A stretch of 64,000 nt of DNA, from NCBI GenBank assembly GCA_037577475.1, contig CM075194.1, positions 28,735,326 through 28,799,325 of the forward strand, read 5' to 3'. The notes under the pieces are model-generated. The model saw only the letters and a list, made by a program, of their open reading frames with translations, was not told the origin of the DNA and did not search any database. Each line of letters starts with the position of its first letter. The first letter of the stretch is position 1. Below, piece by piece: positions 47,479-60,900 of the stretch. The stretch is from Chaunax sp. Z400. Its lineage: Eukaryota; Chordata; Actinopteri; Lophiiformes; Chaunacidae. Made by a program: the position numbers and the translations under genes.

Positions 47479-48658
47479 GTGATACGGCGCACAGTTAGAG
47501 GAGTTGTGCGGGATCGACTGCTTTTTGACGGTCTTGATTTTGTACTTGTGAATGATTTGGCTTTAAAAAACGTGTTTCCCGATTCCACAGAATGAAAAGT
47601 AACAGAAAATCCTACTGTTGCCGCTCCTGCTGCCCCGACTCGTCCTGTCCTCCTGCGTGCGCCATTACGCTGCCAAGTGTTCCAAATGAGTTCATGTGAC
47701 GCAACAGAGATCCCGTTTTTGCAGAGTGGCTCATAGTTTAGGTAAAATGTGTTGTTCGGTTTTTCCCTGTTGCTGTGAACACATCTCAGACCCTCGTGGA
47801 GAAAAACGTCTCACTGCTCAGATAATTAGCTTTTCTGCGTTTGTAGTGTTGCTCAATGTTCAAAAAATATCAAACAATCATGCAAGATGTTCTCAGTCTG
47901 ACAAAAAGACATAAAATTGGTCTACTTGTATTTGCTATTTAGTTTTTTTTGTTCTCCTGATGCTGACACTTTGTTCTGTTGTTTCAGAGTTACACCTGGA
48001 GGCTGCTGATTGGACAGGAGACTGATGGCGCCTCATTAACACAGCTGTGGATCCCATCAGTGACTCCTCCTCTTCCTGTCTGCCTCATCACTTTGTGCTA
48101 ATTGGTGATTAGATGATTGTTGTAGTGAAGTTTCTTTTGTATATATTGTAAATATTCTGTATTGCTGTAACAGGAAGGAAACCCTTTTTGTTTTTCTCTC
48201 GTTTTTATGTTTGGAAGTGAAGTTTCATGTATTTTCTGTCCTTCACTTTGTTAAATGAAGTTGCTGTAAACATTTGAAATTTGTATCTTTGTAAAGAAAT
48301 GTAAATAAATCCTGTTTGGACTTGATTGTTGTAACACTGGTCATCCTTGGAGTTTGGAAAGAGGAGTCACATTTTTATGCTATGGTCAGGTTTCCTCTAG
48401 ACGGGACAGAACAATTGTTCCTGTTCTACTTCTGACATTTCAAACTTCAGAGGACAAAACGCAGAGACTCATCTGAACATCAGGATTTGAACCATCAACC
48501 TCAGACTCTGGAAGCTCAGCTGTGTCAAACAGAAGCTACATTTTGAAAGAACGAGACAGCTGGGATTCGAACCTGCTTTCCAGGATTGCGGGTCAGGATC
48601 CCATCTCCCTGAGCTAAAACTTTTTTTTTGCGCAAATGTTATATTTATCATCGTCAAT
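47479..48658 (+). repeat. Block R1, second instance, copy 2
   Basis: Equivalent of 14184-15363. It carries the Cys-rich ORF at 47592-47699 and is followed by the 37-nt palindrome at 48660-48696. Confidence 0.8.
47592..47699 (+). CDS. Small Cys-rich ORF (copy 2 of the 14297 ORF, candidate only)
   Basis: Identical to 14297-14404. Confidence 0.25.
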   Translation: MKSNRKSYCCRSCCPDSSCPPACAITLPSVPNEFM

Positions 48659-49594
48659 GCATTTGCTTTAGTCAATCAGATTGACTAAAGCAAATGTGTA
48701 ATTAATGACTTGGGGCAAGAGCTTCCGAAGTTGATAACATGGCATTTTAAAGATCAATAAATGACATTCAGCCTGTGTAACATTGTCTTGTAACTGTCTG
48801 CTGTGTTTCAACCCTTGTCCTTTTAAGGCTCCGCATGCTTTGTGTGCACAATGCTCTGTTCTCAGAGTCTAATCCAAGAGTACCCAATACTTAGAATCTC
48901 TCTCAAGCAAAAAACGTGGAAACGTGGCAATGAGAGGGGGCAGGACTCACAGCAAAGGGTCCTAGTCTGCTGCCAAAGACTCAGCCTTGATACATGGGGC
49001 CCAGGCTCCATCTGGTCAAGAGATTTCACTCACAATTATGAAGAATACTAACTATTGCTCTCATAAAACACTTTTACCCCTCAACACCAGTCATGTCAAC
49101 ATATTTTTAATACAGAACTATTAATAAAACTACTAAATAAAATATTTTGTCTGTAAATGTATGTAATTCAACATGGCACAGTACACAGATGTTTTAATTA
49201 TGAAAATCATAGCACCGTCACAGAGAGCCATAATTCTGAAACAAAAGTGCAAAATAATAATTCAATACTTCAACATTTTCCCCCCTCATCCTCTTCCTCC
49301 CTGCATCTCCCCCCCACTTTTCCCCTCCCTCTCATGTTGGACTCTTGAGTGGTAACATGAGCAAAACGCTGACTCAAGCACAAGCAGCTCGCACTTACCC
49401 GAATGAACTTTGATTGAAATCATAGCACCGTCACAGAGAGCCATAATTCTGAAACAAAAGTGAAAAATAATAATTCAATACTTGAACATTTTTCCTCCCT
49501 CACCCTCAGGATTTCAAACACAGGGGAGACGTTTAAAGCAAATAAATCTTGAATGAAACAGTCAGTCTTTGGTAATGACAAACAAAGCTGATTC

Positions 49595-50507
49595 TGCCTC
49601 TGCAGCCTGCCCTGGAGCCCTCACCTCCAGCCACTCCATACCGGCTAGCCACACACCTAAGCCCCAGTCGGAGCCTCCACCTCCATTCCTCTTTTTTTCC
49701 TCTTTCTTCTTTCACTTCTTCCGTCCCTCTGCAGCCTGCCCTGGAGCCGGCTGACCTCCATCCACTCAGTACAGGCTAGCCCGCACTCAAGCCCCAGTCA
49801 GTCACAGCCCCAGTCGGGGCCTCCACCTCCGTCCCTCTGCAGCCTGCCCTGGAGCCGGCTGACCTCCATCCACTCAGTACAGGCTAGCCCGCACTCAAGC
49901 CCCAGTCAGTTACAGCCCCAGTCGGAGCCTCCACCTCCGTCCCTCTGCAGCCTGCCCTGGAGCCCTCACCCCCAGCCACTCCATACCGGCTAGCCCACAC
50001 TCAAGCCCCAGTCAGTCACAGCCCCAGTCGGAGCCTCCACCTCCATTCCTCTGCAGCCTGCCCTGGAGCCCTCACCCCCAGCCACTCCATACCGGCTAGC
50101 CCACACTCAAGCCCCAGTCAGTCACAGCCCCAGTCGGAGCCTCCACCTCCATTCCTCTGCGGCCTGCCCTGGAGCCGGCTCACCTCCAGCCACTCCATAC
50201 CGGCTAGCCACACACCTAAGCCCCAGTCGGAGCCTCCACCTCCATTCCTCTTTTTTTCCTCTTTCTCTTTCACTTCTTCCGTCCCTCTGCAGCCCGCCCT
50301 GGAGCCGGCTGACCTCCATCCGCTCAGTACAGGCTAGCCCGCACTCAAGCCCCAGTCAGTCAAAGCCTCAGTCGGAGCCTCCACCTCCTTCCCTCTGCAG
50401 CCTGCCCTGGAGCCGGCTGACCTCCATCCACTCAGTACAGGCTAGCCCGCACTCAAGCCCCAGTCAGTCACAGCCCCAGTCGGAGCCTCCACCTCCGTCC
50501 CTCTGAA
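49595..50507. repeat. 108-bp GC-rich minisatellite (copy 2)
   Basis: One full 108-base unit fewer than copy 1. The offset between flanks changes from 33295 to 33187, exactly one period. Confidence 0.95.
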
Positions 50508-50712
50508 CGTAAACCAAATGATGAAGATCAACATATTTAACGTACTCGCTCGTTTTTACGTCCTTTTTTTCTCGACTCGACATCAAGTTGCTGTCAATCT
50601 TCAGTGGAACGAATCTAGTTGTCCCAAAAGTTGTTTAAACACGGAATCTATCTGTTTTTCACCATTCAAAACTTCTTTTTTTTGCAGGACTCGACTTTTC
50701 GACCCTACTCGG

Positions 50713-50773
50713 TAGCCATCTTGGCGCCTCTCCCGGATGTTTACGTTCTTACCTTAAGGCAACCCGGAAGTAA
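50713..50773 (-). promoter_or_regulatory. YY1/ETS promoter-like cluster (copy 2)
   Basis: Same CCATCTTGG and CCCGGAAGT motifs as at 17526-17586. Confidence 0.4.
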
Positions 50774-51365
50774 AAACTGCTCCGTTGTCAAAGGTTCCAC
50801 CTGGAAGCTGCTCTGCTCCTCGGTCCCTTTCTTTTGTATACATTAAGCAAAAAAGTTATACAACTATTACAGTCAATATAATATAAATTATATTATGATG
50901 AAGAATATTTAAAAAAAATATAGATAGCAATTGCAATTTCCAGCTGTCAACTATATTGAATTTTAATTCAATATAAAACTTCTGCATTAGCCATAAAATA
51001 TACACATCTTACACATTAACATTTTAACATGTAAACCATTCCCTTTTTTAAGTTAAGGTGAAGCAATGCTTATTTTTGTAAACACAAACTCATTTTGTAA
51101 CTTCAGTCAACACAGTAATCCTGACAAACACTATAAGCAGTAACACCTAAATCCTGCATTTCTCTTGTCTCATCAGAATATTGCTCAAGGTTAGCTAAGG
51201 TTCTTCTTCTGTTGTTTTATGGCAGTTGGCGAGCAACGTTTGGTGTGCATTACCGCCACCTTCTGATCTGGAGTCTGGATCGATACTACCTATACTACAT
51301 TTTCCTATATGGTCCGGTTTTTCTTACGAATGAGAACAGTGCCCTATAAAAAAAAAAAGACGATT

Positions 51366-52120
51366 TTTAGCAAGTAAAACCAAACAAACAAAAAATACTT
51401 CAAATACTGATTGATCAGCAAGATCAATGATGTTCTCTCAGTTTTCTCCTCAATACTGTGAATACAATAAATACAAGTTCCAAACATGAAGTCATAGAGT
51501 TGTAGGTATACCTACCTATAGTAGGTATCTGACCTTGTTCAACAGAGCTGAGGTATAGCTCAGTATGATAAGCTGCAGCCACTTGTTGATCTGAGTTTAT
51601 AGGATCAAATCCCAGTTCCAGCATTTCATTTAGATGTTTTCTCCACAGCAGTGTGAATAATAAGTAGAACTTGTGACCACATTCAGCAGAGCTGAGGTAT
51701 AGCTCAGCATGATAAGCTGCAGACACTTGGTGATCTAAGTTTATGGGATCACATCCCACTTGAAGCATTTCATTTAGATGTTTTCTCCACAGTAGTGTGT
51801 ATAATAAGTAGAACTTGTGACCACATTCAGCAGAGCTGAGGTATAGCTCAGCACGATCAGCTGCAGCCTGATCAGCAGCAGCCCAGTAATGATCTGAGAT
51901 TGTGGGTTTGAATCCCATTTCCAAAATTTAGATGTTTTCTCCACTGCAGTGTAATAATAAATAGAACTTGTAACCATGTCAAATACAGCTGGATGTATAG
52001 CTCAGTATGATAAGCTGCAGACCAGTAATGATCTGAGCTGAGATTATGGAAGTGTGACCTGCGATTCCTGACCCGGGATTGTGGACCTGCAGAAGCAGAA
52101 AGACCCACCCAAAAACAAGT
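51366..52120 (+). repeat. Inverted tRNA-like modules, copy 2 only
   Basis: Three or four modules in plus orientation with GGTATAGCTCAGTATGATAA-type box A and box-B-like AGGATCAAATCCC (51601), GGGATCACATCCC (about 51745) and GGGTTTGAATCCC (about 51904), spaced about 145-158 bases. They are opposite to the main satellite that follows. Copy 1 lacks the whole block; its sequence passes from the spacer at about 18187 straight into the satellite. Confidence 0.75.
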
Positions 52121-52575
52121 CAAGTGTGTCAAGTGTGTCAAGTGTGTCAAGTGTGTCAAGTGTGTCAAGTGTGTCAAGTGTGTCAAGTGTGTCAAGTGTG
52201 TCAAGTGTGTCAAGTGTGTCAAGTGTGTCAAGTGTGTCAAGTGTGTCAAGTGTGTCAAGTGTGTCAAGTGTGTCAAGTGTGTCAAGTGTGTCAAGTGTGT
52301 CAAGTGTGTCAAGTGTGTCAAGTGTGTCAAGTGTGTCAAGTGTGTCAAGTGTGTCAAGTGTGTCAAGTGTGTCAAGTGTGTCAAGTGTGTCAAGTGTGTC
52401 AAGTGTGTCAAGTGTGTCAAGTGTGTCAAGTGTGTCAAGTGTGTCAAGTGTGTCAAGTGTGTCAAGTGTGTCAAGTGTGTCAAGTGTGTCAAGTGTGTCA
52501 AGTGTGTCAAGTGTGTCAAGTGTGTCAAGTGTGTCAAGTGTGTCAAGTGTGTCAAGTGTGTCAAGTGTGTCAAGA
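52121..52575. repeat. (CAAGTGTGT)n array, about 50 units, copy 2 only
   Basis: 455 bases of a perfect 9-mer with no variant seen. Being a multiple of three without stops, it is open in several frames on both strands, giving VCQ, SVS, THL or DTL tripeptide runs. It joins the satellite at AGAAAACATCTAAATG. Confidence 0.97.
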
Positions 52576-54833
52576 AAACATCTAAATGAAATGCTTGAAC
52601 TGGGATTTGATCCCATAAACTCAGATCACCAAGTGTCTGCAGCCTATCTTACAGAGCTATAGCTCAGCTCTCCTGAATGTGGTCAGAAGTTCTACTTATT
52701 ATTCACGCTGCTGTGGAGAAAACATCTAAATGAAATGCTTGAACTGGGATTTGATCCCATAAACTCAGATCACCAAGTGTCTGCAGCCTATCTTACAGAG
52801 CTATAGCTCAGCTCTCCTGAATGTGGTCAGAAGTTCTACTTATTATTCACGCTGCTGTGGAGAAAACATCTAAATGAAATGCTTGAACTGGGATTTGATC
52901 CCATAAACTCAGATCACCAAGTGTCTGCAGCCTATCTTACAGAGCTATAGCTCAGCTCTCCTGAATGTGGTCAGAAGTTCTACTTATTATTCACGCTGCT
53001 GTGGAGAAAACATCTAAATGAAATGCTTGAACTGGGATTTGATCCCATAAACTCAGATCACCAAGTGTCTGCAGCCTATCTTACAGAGCTATAGCTCAGC
53101 TCTCCTGAATGTGGTCAGAAGTTCTACTTATTATTCACGCTGCTGTGGAGAAAACATCTAAATGAAATGCTTGAACTGGGATTTGATCCCATAAACTCAG
53201 ATCACCAAGTGTCTGCAGCCTATCTTACAGAGCTATAGCTCAGCTCTCCTGAATGTGGTCAGAAGTTCTACTTATTATTCACGCTGCTGTGGAGAAAACA
53301 TCTAAATGAAATGCTTGAACTGGGATTTGATCCCCTAAACTCAGATCACCAAGTGTCTGCAGCCTATCTTACAGAGCTATAGCTCAGCTCTCCTGAATGT
53401 GGTCAGAAGTTCTACTTATTATTCACGCTGCTGTGGAGAAAACATCTAAATGAAATGCTTGAACTGGGATTTGATCCCCTAAACTCAGATCACCAAGTGT
53501 CTGCAGCCTATCTTACAGAGCTATAGCTCAGCTCTCCTGAATGTGGTCAGAAGTTCTACTTATTATTCACGCTGCTGTGGAGAAAACATCTAAATGAAAT
53601 GCTTGAACTGGGATTTGATCCCATAAACTCAGATCACCAAGTGTCTGCAGCCTATCTTACAGAGCTATAGCTCAGCTCTCCTGAATGTGGTCAGAAGTTC
53701 TACTTATTATTCACGCTGCTGTGGAGAAAACATCTAAATGAAATGCTTGAACTGGGATTTGATCCCATAAACTCAGATCACCAAGTGTCTGCAGCCTATC
53801 TTACAGAGCTATAGCTCAGCTCTCCTGAATGTGGTCAGAAGTTCTACTTATTATTCACGCTGCTGTGGAGAAAACATCTAAATGAAATGCTTGAACTGGG
53901 ATTTGATCCCATAAACTCAGATCACCAAGTGTCTGCAGCTTATCTTACAGAGCTATAGCTCAGCTCTCCTGAATGTGGTCAGAAGTTCTACTTATTATTC
54001 ACACTGCTGTGGAGAAAACATCTAAATGAAATGCTTGAACTGGGATTTGATCCCATAAACTCAGATCACCAAGTGTCTGCAGCTTATCTTACAGAGCTAT
54101 AGCTCAGCTCTCCTGAATGTGGTCAGAAGTTCTACTTATTATTCACACTGCTGTGGAGAAAACATCTAAATGAAATGCTTGAACTGGGATTTGATCTCAT
54201 AAACTCAGATCACCAAGTGTCTGCAGCTTATCTTACAGAGCTATAGCTCAGCTCTCCTGAATGTGGTCAGAAGTTCTACTTATTATTCACACTGCTGTGG
54301 AGAAAACATCTAAATGAAATGCTTGAACTGGGATTTGATCCCATAAACTCAGATCACCAAGTGTCTGCAGCTTATCTTACAGAGCTATAGCTCAGCTCTC
54401 CTGAATGTGGTCAGAAGTTCTACTTATTATTCACACTGCTGTGGAGAAAACATCTAAATGAAATGCTTGAACTGGGATTTGATCCCATAAACTCAGATCA
54501 CCAAGTGTCTGCAGCTTATCTTACAGAGCTATAGCTCAGCTCTCCTGAATGTGGTCAGAAGTTCTACTTATTATTCACACTGCTGAGGAGAAAACATCTA
54601 AATGAAATGCTTGAACTGGGATTTGATCCCATAAACTCAGATCACCAAGTGTCTGCAGCCTATCTTACAGAGCTATAGCTTAGCTCTCCTGAATGTGGTC
54701 AGAAGTTCTACTTATTATTCACACTGCTGAGGCGAAAACATCTAAATGCTTGAACTGGGATTAGATCCCATAAACTCAGATCACAAAGTGTCTGCAGCTT
54801 ATCGTACTGAGCTATACCTCAGCTGTACTGAAC
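52576..54833 (-). repeat. 144-bp tRNA-like satellite, 16 monomers (copy 2)
   Basis: Box-B-bearing motif GAACTGGGATTTGAT first at 52597, last at 54752; the span corresponds to 15 exact periods after allowing for the 5-base deletion in the last unit. The left units carry GCAGCCTATC and CACGCTG and the right units GCAGCTTATC and CACACTG. Two adjacent units share a private CCCCTAAACTC variant (53333, 53477). Confidence 0.9.
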
Positions 54834-54842
54834 ATGAAAACA

Positions 54843-55006
54843 CTGATACACCATTCAAATAAAAATCCTGAACAATTCATTGACACTAAAAACAGACAGT
54901 CCATTTTGATAAACAGTGGCACAAAAATATAAAGACAGAAAAGTAAGGCAAGTTCTTTACAAAAAAACTGATCCATAGATCAATAACAGACAAATTAAAA
55001 AGGCAC

Positions 55007-55047
<41 letters not shown>

Positions 55048-56002
55048 CTGAGGTAAACTGCATTTATGTTTGTGTGGACTGAAGACAATATGATGTCTGT
55101 ATGGCTTCAAGGAGAACTCCCTTGTGATGATTCAATATTTTAAAGCAAATAAATCTTGAATGAAACTTTGGTAATGACAAACAAAGCTGATTCAAATGTC
55201 AGGCCTGCAGAGGGAAGAAACAAAGTCTGGACAAAGCTCTGCTATAGTGAGGTTCACTAGGGATTTCACACCTGGGATTTTGGAATTTGGACCCGGGATT
55301 TCGGACCCGCAACCGCGGACCGGCCCGCATGGGTCGGAAGTTCTATTTATTATTACACTGCTGTTGAGAAAACATCGAAATTTTGGAACTGGGATTCGAT
55401 CCCACGATCTCAGATAATTACTGGGCTGCTGCTTATCAGGATGCAGTTTATCATACTGAGCTATACATCTAGCTGTGTTCAACATGGTCAGAAGTTCTAT
55501 TTATTATTACACTGCTGTTGAGAAAACATCTAATTATGGGGACTGTGATTTGATCCAATAAACTCAGATCACTAAGTGTCTGCAGTTTATCATTCTGAGC
55601 TATACATAGAGCTTAACAACTTCCTGTTTGGAGTTGATGAACTCATTGTCATTTTAGTGCTTCATATTCAAAAAACAACCTTATGTAACATAGGAACAAA
55701 TAATAATAGTAGAGAATAAGTATAAAACAAATACTCAAGTAAAACTACCACAAGTATTTCAGTAAATGTACTTTCCACCATCGAAATAATAACAGCAAGT
55801 ATTGTTTGATTTTTAAAAAAAGATTTATTACTGATACGCCATTCAAATAAAATCCTGAACAATTCATTCACACTAAAAACAGACAGTCCATTTTGATAAA
55901 CACTGACAAACAGTGGCACAAAAATATAAAGACAGAAAAGTAAGGCAAGTTCTTTACAAACAACTGATCCATAGATCAATAACCGACAAATTAAAAAGGC
56001 AC

Positions 56003-56049
<47 letters not shown>

Positions 56050-56348
56050 CTGAGGTAAACTGCATTTATGTTTGTGTGGACTGAAGACAATATTATGTCC
56101 GTATGGCTTCAAGGAGAACTCCCTTGTGATGATTCAATATTTTAAAGCAAATAAATCTTGAATGAAACAGTCAGTCTTTGGTAATGACAAACAAAGCTGA
56201 TTCAAATGTCAGGCCTGCAGAGGGAAGAAACAAAGTCTGGACAAAGCTCTGCTATAGTGAGGTTCATTAGGGATTTCGCACCTGGGACTTTGGACCCGGG
56301 ATTTTGGAATTTGGACCCGGGATTTCGGACCCGCAACCGCGGACCGGC
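54843..56348 (+). repeat. Direct repeats D and intervening tRNA-like modules (copy 2)
   Basis: Repeats at 54843-55324 and 55831-56348, with tRNA-like modules between. AT runs at 55011-55045 and 56007-56048 are shorter than in copy 1. Confidence 0.88.
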
Positions 56349-56971
56349 TCCCTCAAAAACCAAAAAAGCAAAAAGTGGATAATATGTCATCAGAAATCAT
56401 GGCTATATGAAGTGATTTTAGCTCTTTAACTCCAAATGGAGGAAGAACTGATCTATTTTGGGCCACTGAAAAGAAAAAGAGATGCAGTCTCAGACCTGCA
56501 ACATCAGACACGTTGTTCCCGACCTGTGATTTCAGACCCAGGACTTGATGTTCCTGCCCTATTACAACCTTCTCATTCTGGCGAAGCCTATATCATATCA
56601 CCATACATAGCTTTGTAACTATCTGCGCAATTTTTATTTTGACTTCCTCATGTTTAAGAAGAGAGTTGTTCAATTTCCAATAATTAGCTTAATTACCTTA
56701 ATTACCTACTCTTCCTGCTTGTACCTGAGCTGCAGTACGGCGGGTAGGCTTACACTCTATAAACGTAGCTGCAACTTCAGGTCACTTTGCACTATAAAGC
56801 TAGAACAGCTATAGCAACTGCAAATGGAAATGTTTGGAAAAATTAATTTGACTTTATTACTCTAAAAATAATGAATTAAATGAAATGAATTATAAAGAAT
56901 ATTGTCAGAACTCTAGTTTTACATTTTAATATGGCTTTATTCTTTTTTTTTTTGTCTATATAATTATTGTG

Positions 56972-57587
56972 GTGGATGGGTTTGAGAGCCCGAATTGTCC
57001 TAGGAAGCTGTGTTGTCCGTGGGCAATTTGCCCCTGATAGGGTCTCCCATGGCATATTGGTCCTAGGTGACAGGCCAGACTAAAAGCGGTCCGGTGCGAT
57101 GTAGATGGGTCGGCAGACAAGCGCGGAGGCCCTGCCGCACCGATCCCCCGCTGCCAAAACTGGCTTTGGGAACATGGAATATCACCACTCTGGCGGGGAA
57201 AGAACCCGAGCTGGTGCATGAGGTTGAGAGATACCGGCTAGACTAGCCGCTGGATATAGTCGGGCTCATCTCAACACATGGCACGGGTTCTGGAGCCAAG
57301 CTCCCCGAGAGGGGTTGTACTCTATTCCAAGCTTGAGTTGCACATGGTGAGAGGCGTCGAGCAGGTGTGGATCTACTCGTAGGCCCCCGGCTCGGTGCCT
57401 GTACGTTGAGGTTTCCCCCAGCCTTCTTGGAGTCCTTGGATGGGGTGTTGCAGGGTGCCCCTACTGGGGACTCCGTAGTTCTTCTGGGGGACTTCAACGC
57501 TCACGTGGGACTTTATAGTTGTGTCATCAGACCTACGACCATATGTTCTGGACACTCGGGTGAAGAAAGGTTCTGAGCTGACCACCA
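56972..57587 (+). pseudogene. LINE endonuclease (EEP) fragment (copy 2)
   Basis: Same stops and frame breaks as the fragment at 21830-22445. Upstream, near 56546, copy 2 has 15 bases that copy 1 lacks (near 21418). Confidence 0.8.
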
Positions 57588-57984
57588 CTCCTTTCCTATC
57601 TCTCCAGGGTTGGCCATCGGTTCTTCAGCAGGCTATACCACTGTCACCTTGTAGGTATCCTCTGCGAACGTCATCAGCCACTGCAACACATACACAGGAG
57701 AACTATAAGAAATACACTTCCTCATGACCTTAAAGCCACAGAAGGGATCCAAATCAAATGCTGATGATTTGAAAGTCAGCTTTTTAACTGACTGTCAAAG
57801 TGTCAACAGTAATCTGAAGTAAATCCATATATGTGGTGGACAGAACCTGTGACAGTGTCCTGAACCATCTTGTCAACCTTTCATCGTTTTCAGAGATTAG
57901 TTATGATGATAGCTCAGATGTGTCAGAGGGAAAGCAATGAGATTAGCGACAATACTTTAAATTACAGCAAAATAAATGGCCTAC

Positions 57985-60900
57985 CTTCGTTACAGCATGT
58001 TGATCAATGTTTGGGCTGACACATGCAATCAGCCCAACATTTCCTTCTCCATCAAAGTGGCTGCCGAACAGCTTCATTAGGGTTGTTTCACTTGATGGAA
58101 AAGTCTGGAAGAAAATAAAGACTGTGAAATCGTGCCTACTGGAATATTAGCAATGATGAAAAGAATATTTACAATATTAATATACACACAAATAAAACAG
58201 CTAAATATGATGAACAGATTGTAAAATACCAACCGTCTTGTTTCCGGTCCTCTGGCTCTTACGCATGGCTGTAATATATTTCAACAGTTCCTCCTGGTCC
58301 GTGTTCATACACTCTGTAAATGAGACATCAGTAGAGACGATTGGCTTCTGAACAAACTGACAGTTGATCACAGAAATGGTTTACTTAAGAGAGAAAGTAA
58401 CCCACTGACCTGTTAAGGTGGCCTCAGTACCGTCCAGGTCAACCATACAGAGCTGGCTGACATTCACCTTATTATCGCGCTGCAAAAATAAAATATCACA
58501 CTGTTAGTATCACTCAAAAGCCACAGGAATCCTTTGTGAAATTCAAGAACCTTCATTCTTTGAATAAACATTTCACCATAAAGAATGAACAATGTCTCTT
58601 AATATGTAACACTAGAGGTGAACGTCACCTGTGGAAGGAGATTCCCATCAGCGTCTATAGGTGCAGAGACCAGCTTCAGAGTGACCACAGCGTGGGACTG
58701 TTTGAATTTTGGTTCACGCGTATGGGCGTCTGTCCTTTCCTTTTGTCCTGGAGACAGAGAAGAGCATCATCAAAAAAAAACTAAGAATAAAAATACATTT
58801 TAAAATGTTTCAAACTTTGCAAAACTAGATTCAGTCTGCATAAAGGGGAACACAATGACAAAATATAATACTGTTGTATTCAGAACAACATAGTTATTAT
58901 GACCACTCACCTATCTTAAACACCTGAATAGCATCCTCTGCAGAAAAGACTTGTGTTTGTGCGCCCTTGTGCTTACGCTGATCTTCAAGGAGACTCAGAG
59001 TTTTCCTGAAACTAGTTTATGAAAAGACAATGTGTGGCTTTAGTAAGACAAGCAGTCAAAGCTCTGATGAAAAATGTTGGATTTCAACAAATCCAAACAC
59101 ACTGAGGGTACCAGTACCACAGATAACCTGGATTCAAACAGGCATTGTGATTCAGAATGCACACACTGACTCTGAATCCTGTCTCTTACTTTTTATCATT
59201 TGGAGGCAGGAGATCGTAGATATATTCACCCTAGATCTCAAAGTACCTCAGGAACACACTGTAACAGTATTGTTGTTCTGGCTCCGGGTCAGCCTTGTTC
59301 CTAAGAAACCAAAAGAAAGGCGACATTATGAACAGCAGGCCATGAACTATAAATTCACCTCATCTTAATGAACTATTATCACCATAAATAGTTAAGAAAG
59401 TCAAACATTTCTGTACTGACCGTTGATTGTTGGGCTTCTGCCTCTTCAAAAGAAGGTCCTTCCCCTTCTTGAACAACAGCCCAGGTGTGCCGTCTGGGTT
59501 GAACGCCTGATGAAGATTGAAAACATTTGAAGTAAATGCCCCCCCCCCCCCCCCCCCCCAACTCCAAAAGTGCACAGTATTTGTAAGAGATCAAATAGAC
59601 AAAATGTTAATGAAGGTTTTACCGATTTTCGAGTCAGAAGTGAGTCGATGCTGTTGAACAACATGTCGAGTGCTCGTGGGAGGATTCCGGGTTCACTGGG
59701 TGATCCGATCAAGGTGTAGGTCTTACCACTGTCTGTCGCACCACATGCAAACAGCAGGCCTATAAACACAGACAATCACAACCACTTTATATCCACTTTT
59801 CACAGAGACACTTAAGTAATGTATTATATGCTGCTAAAATAAAACATACTTATGATTATAAAACTATATATATTATACTAACTAAAATTATGAATACACA
59901 TGTACATATACAGATAAATGGGGCTGAACTTGAAAGAGTTAATGAAAATACATTTCTTGGGGTAACTATAGGTGATAGAATCAGCTGGAAATCACACATT
60001 AAACATGTACAAACTAAACTGTCAAGAAGCATTTCAGTAATAAACAAAGCAAAGCAGGTTCTAGATCAGAAGTCAGTCCACATTCTATACTGTTCACTAG
60101 TTTTACCATATTTAAATTACTGTGCAGGGATTTGGGGCAACAACTACAAAAGTTCATTACATTCACTATCAATACTCCAAAAAAGAGCAATACGGGTCAT
60201 TCACAATGCTGGTTATCTGGAACACACCACTGCATTATTCTACAGTCCAAATTATTACAATTTACAGATATTGTGGAATATCAAACAGCACAAATATTGT
60301 TCAAGGCTAAAAACAACCTACTACCAAGAAACATTCAAAAACTGTTCAGTGATCGAGAGGGGGGGTTATAATTTAAGGGGAAAATTCAATTTCAAAATTT
60401 ACAGTATTCGTACAACCAGGAAAAGTTTTTGTGTATCAATCTGTGGAGTGAAACAATGGAACAGTTTTAGTGTGGAGTTAAAGCAATGTCCAAATATCAA
60501 CCACTTTAAAATAAGGTATAAAGACATGATTTTCACCAGGTACAGGGATGAATGCAGGGTTTGAAAATCACCAGGTGTTTACAGGGGTGTTTATTTATTT
60601 GGTTACTTAATATTTATTCTTTCTTAGTGTATCTTCCTCTTTTTATATAAATGATAATGTAAAGTTGTAAGATATTTGAGTTGGTGTAAATATGTGTTGT
60701 AGGTGCATTTATGTGTGTATGTATAATATATGTATAGAATAATAAGGTATAATCACCATAGTGTATATTATTCATTATATTTTATATGATATTAAATATT
60801 ATATATACTGGATATTATATTACATACATGTATTGTTTAATAGTATATATAATATAGTATAATAAAATATAATATAGTATAATATAATAATATAGTATAG

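Noticed and set aside
52044..52662. Open frames of 168-233 codons with VCQ, SVS, THL or DTL repeats
   Set aside because: A perfect 9-mer repeat is open in several frames on both strands; there is no sign of selection on any one.
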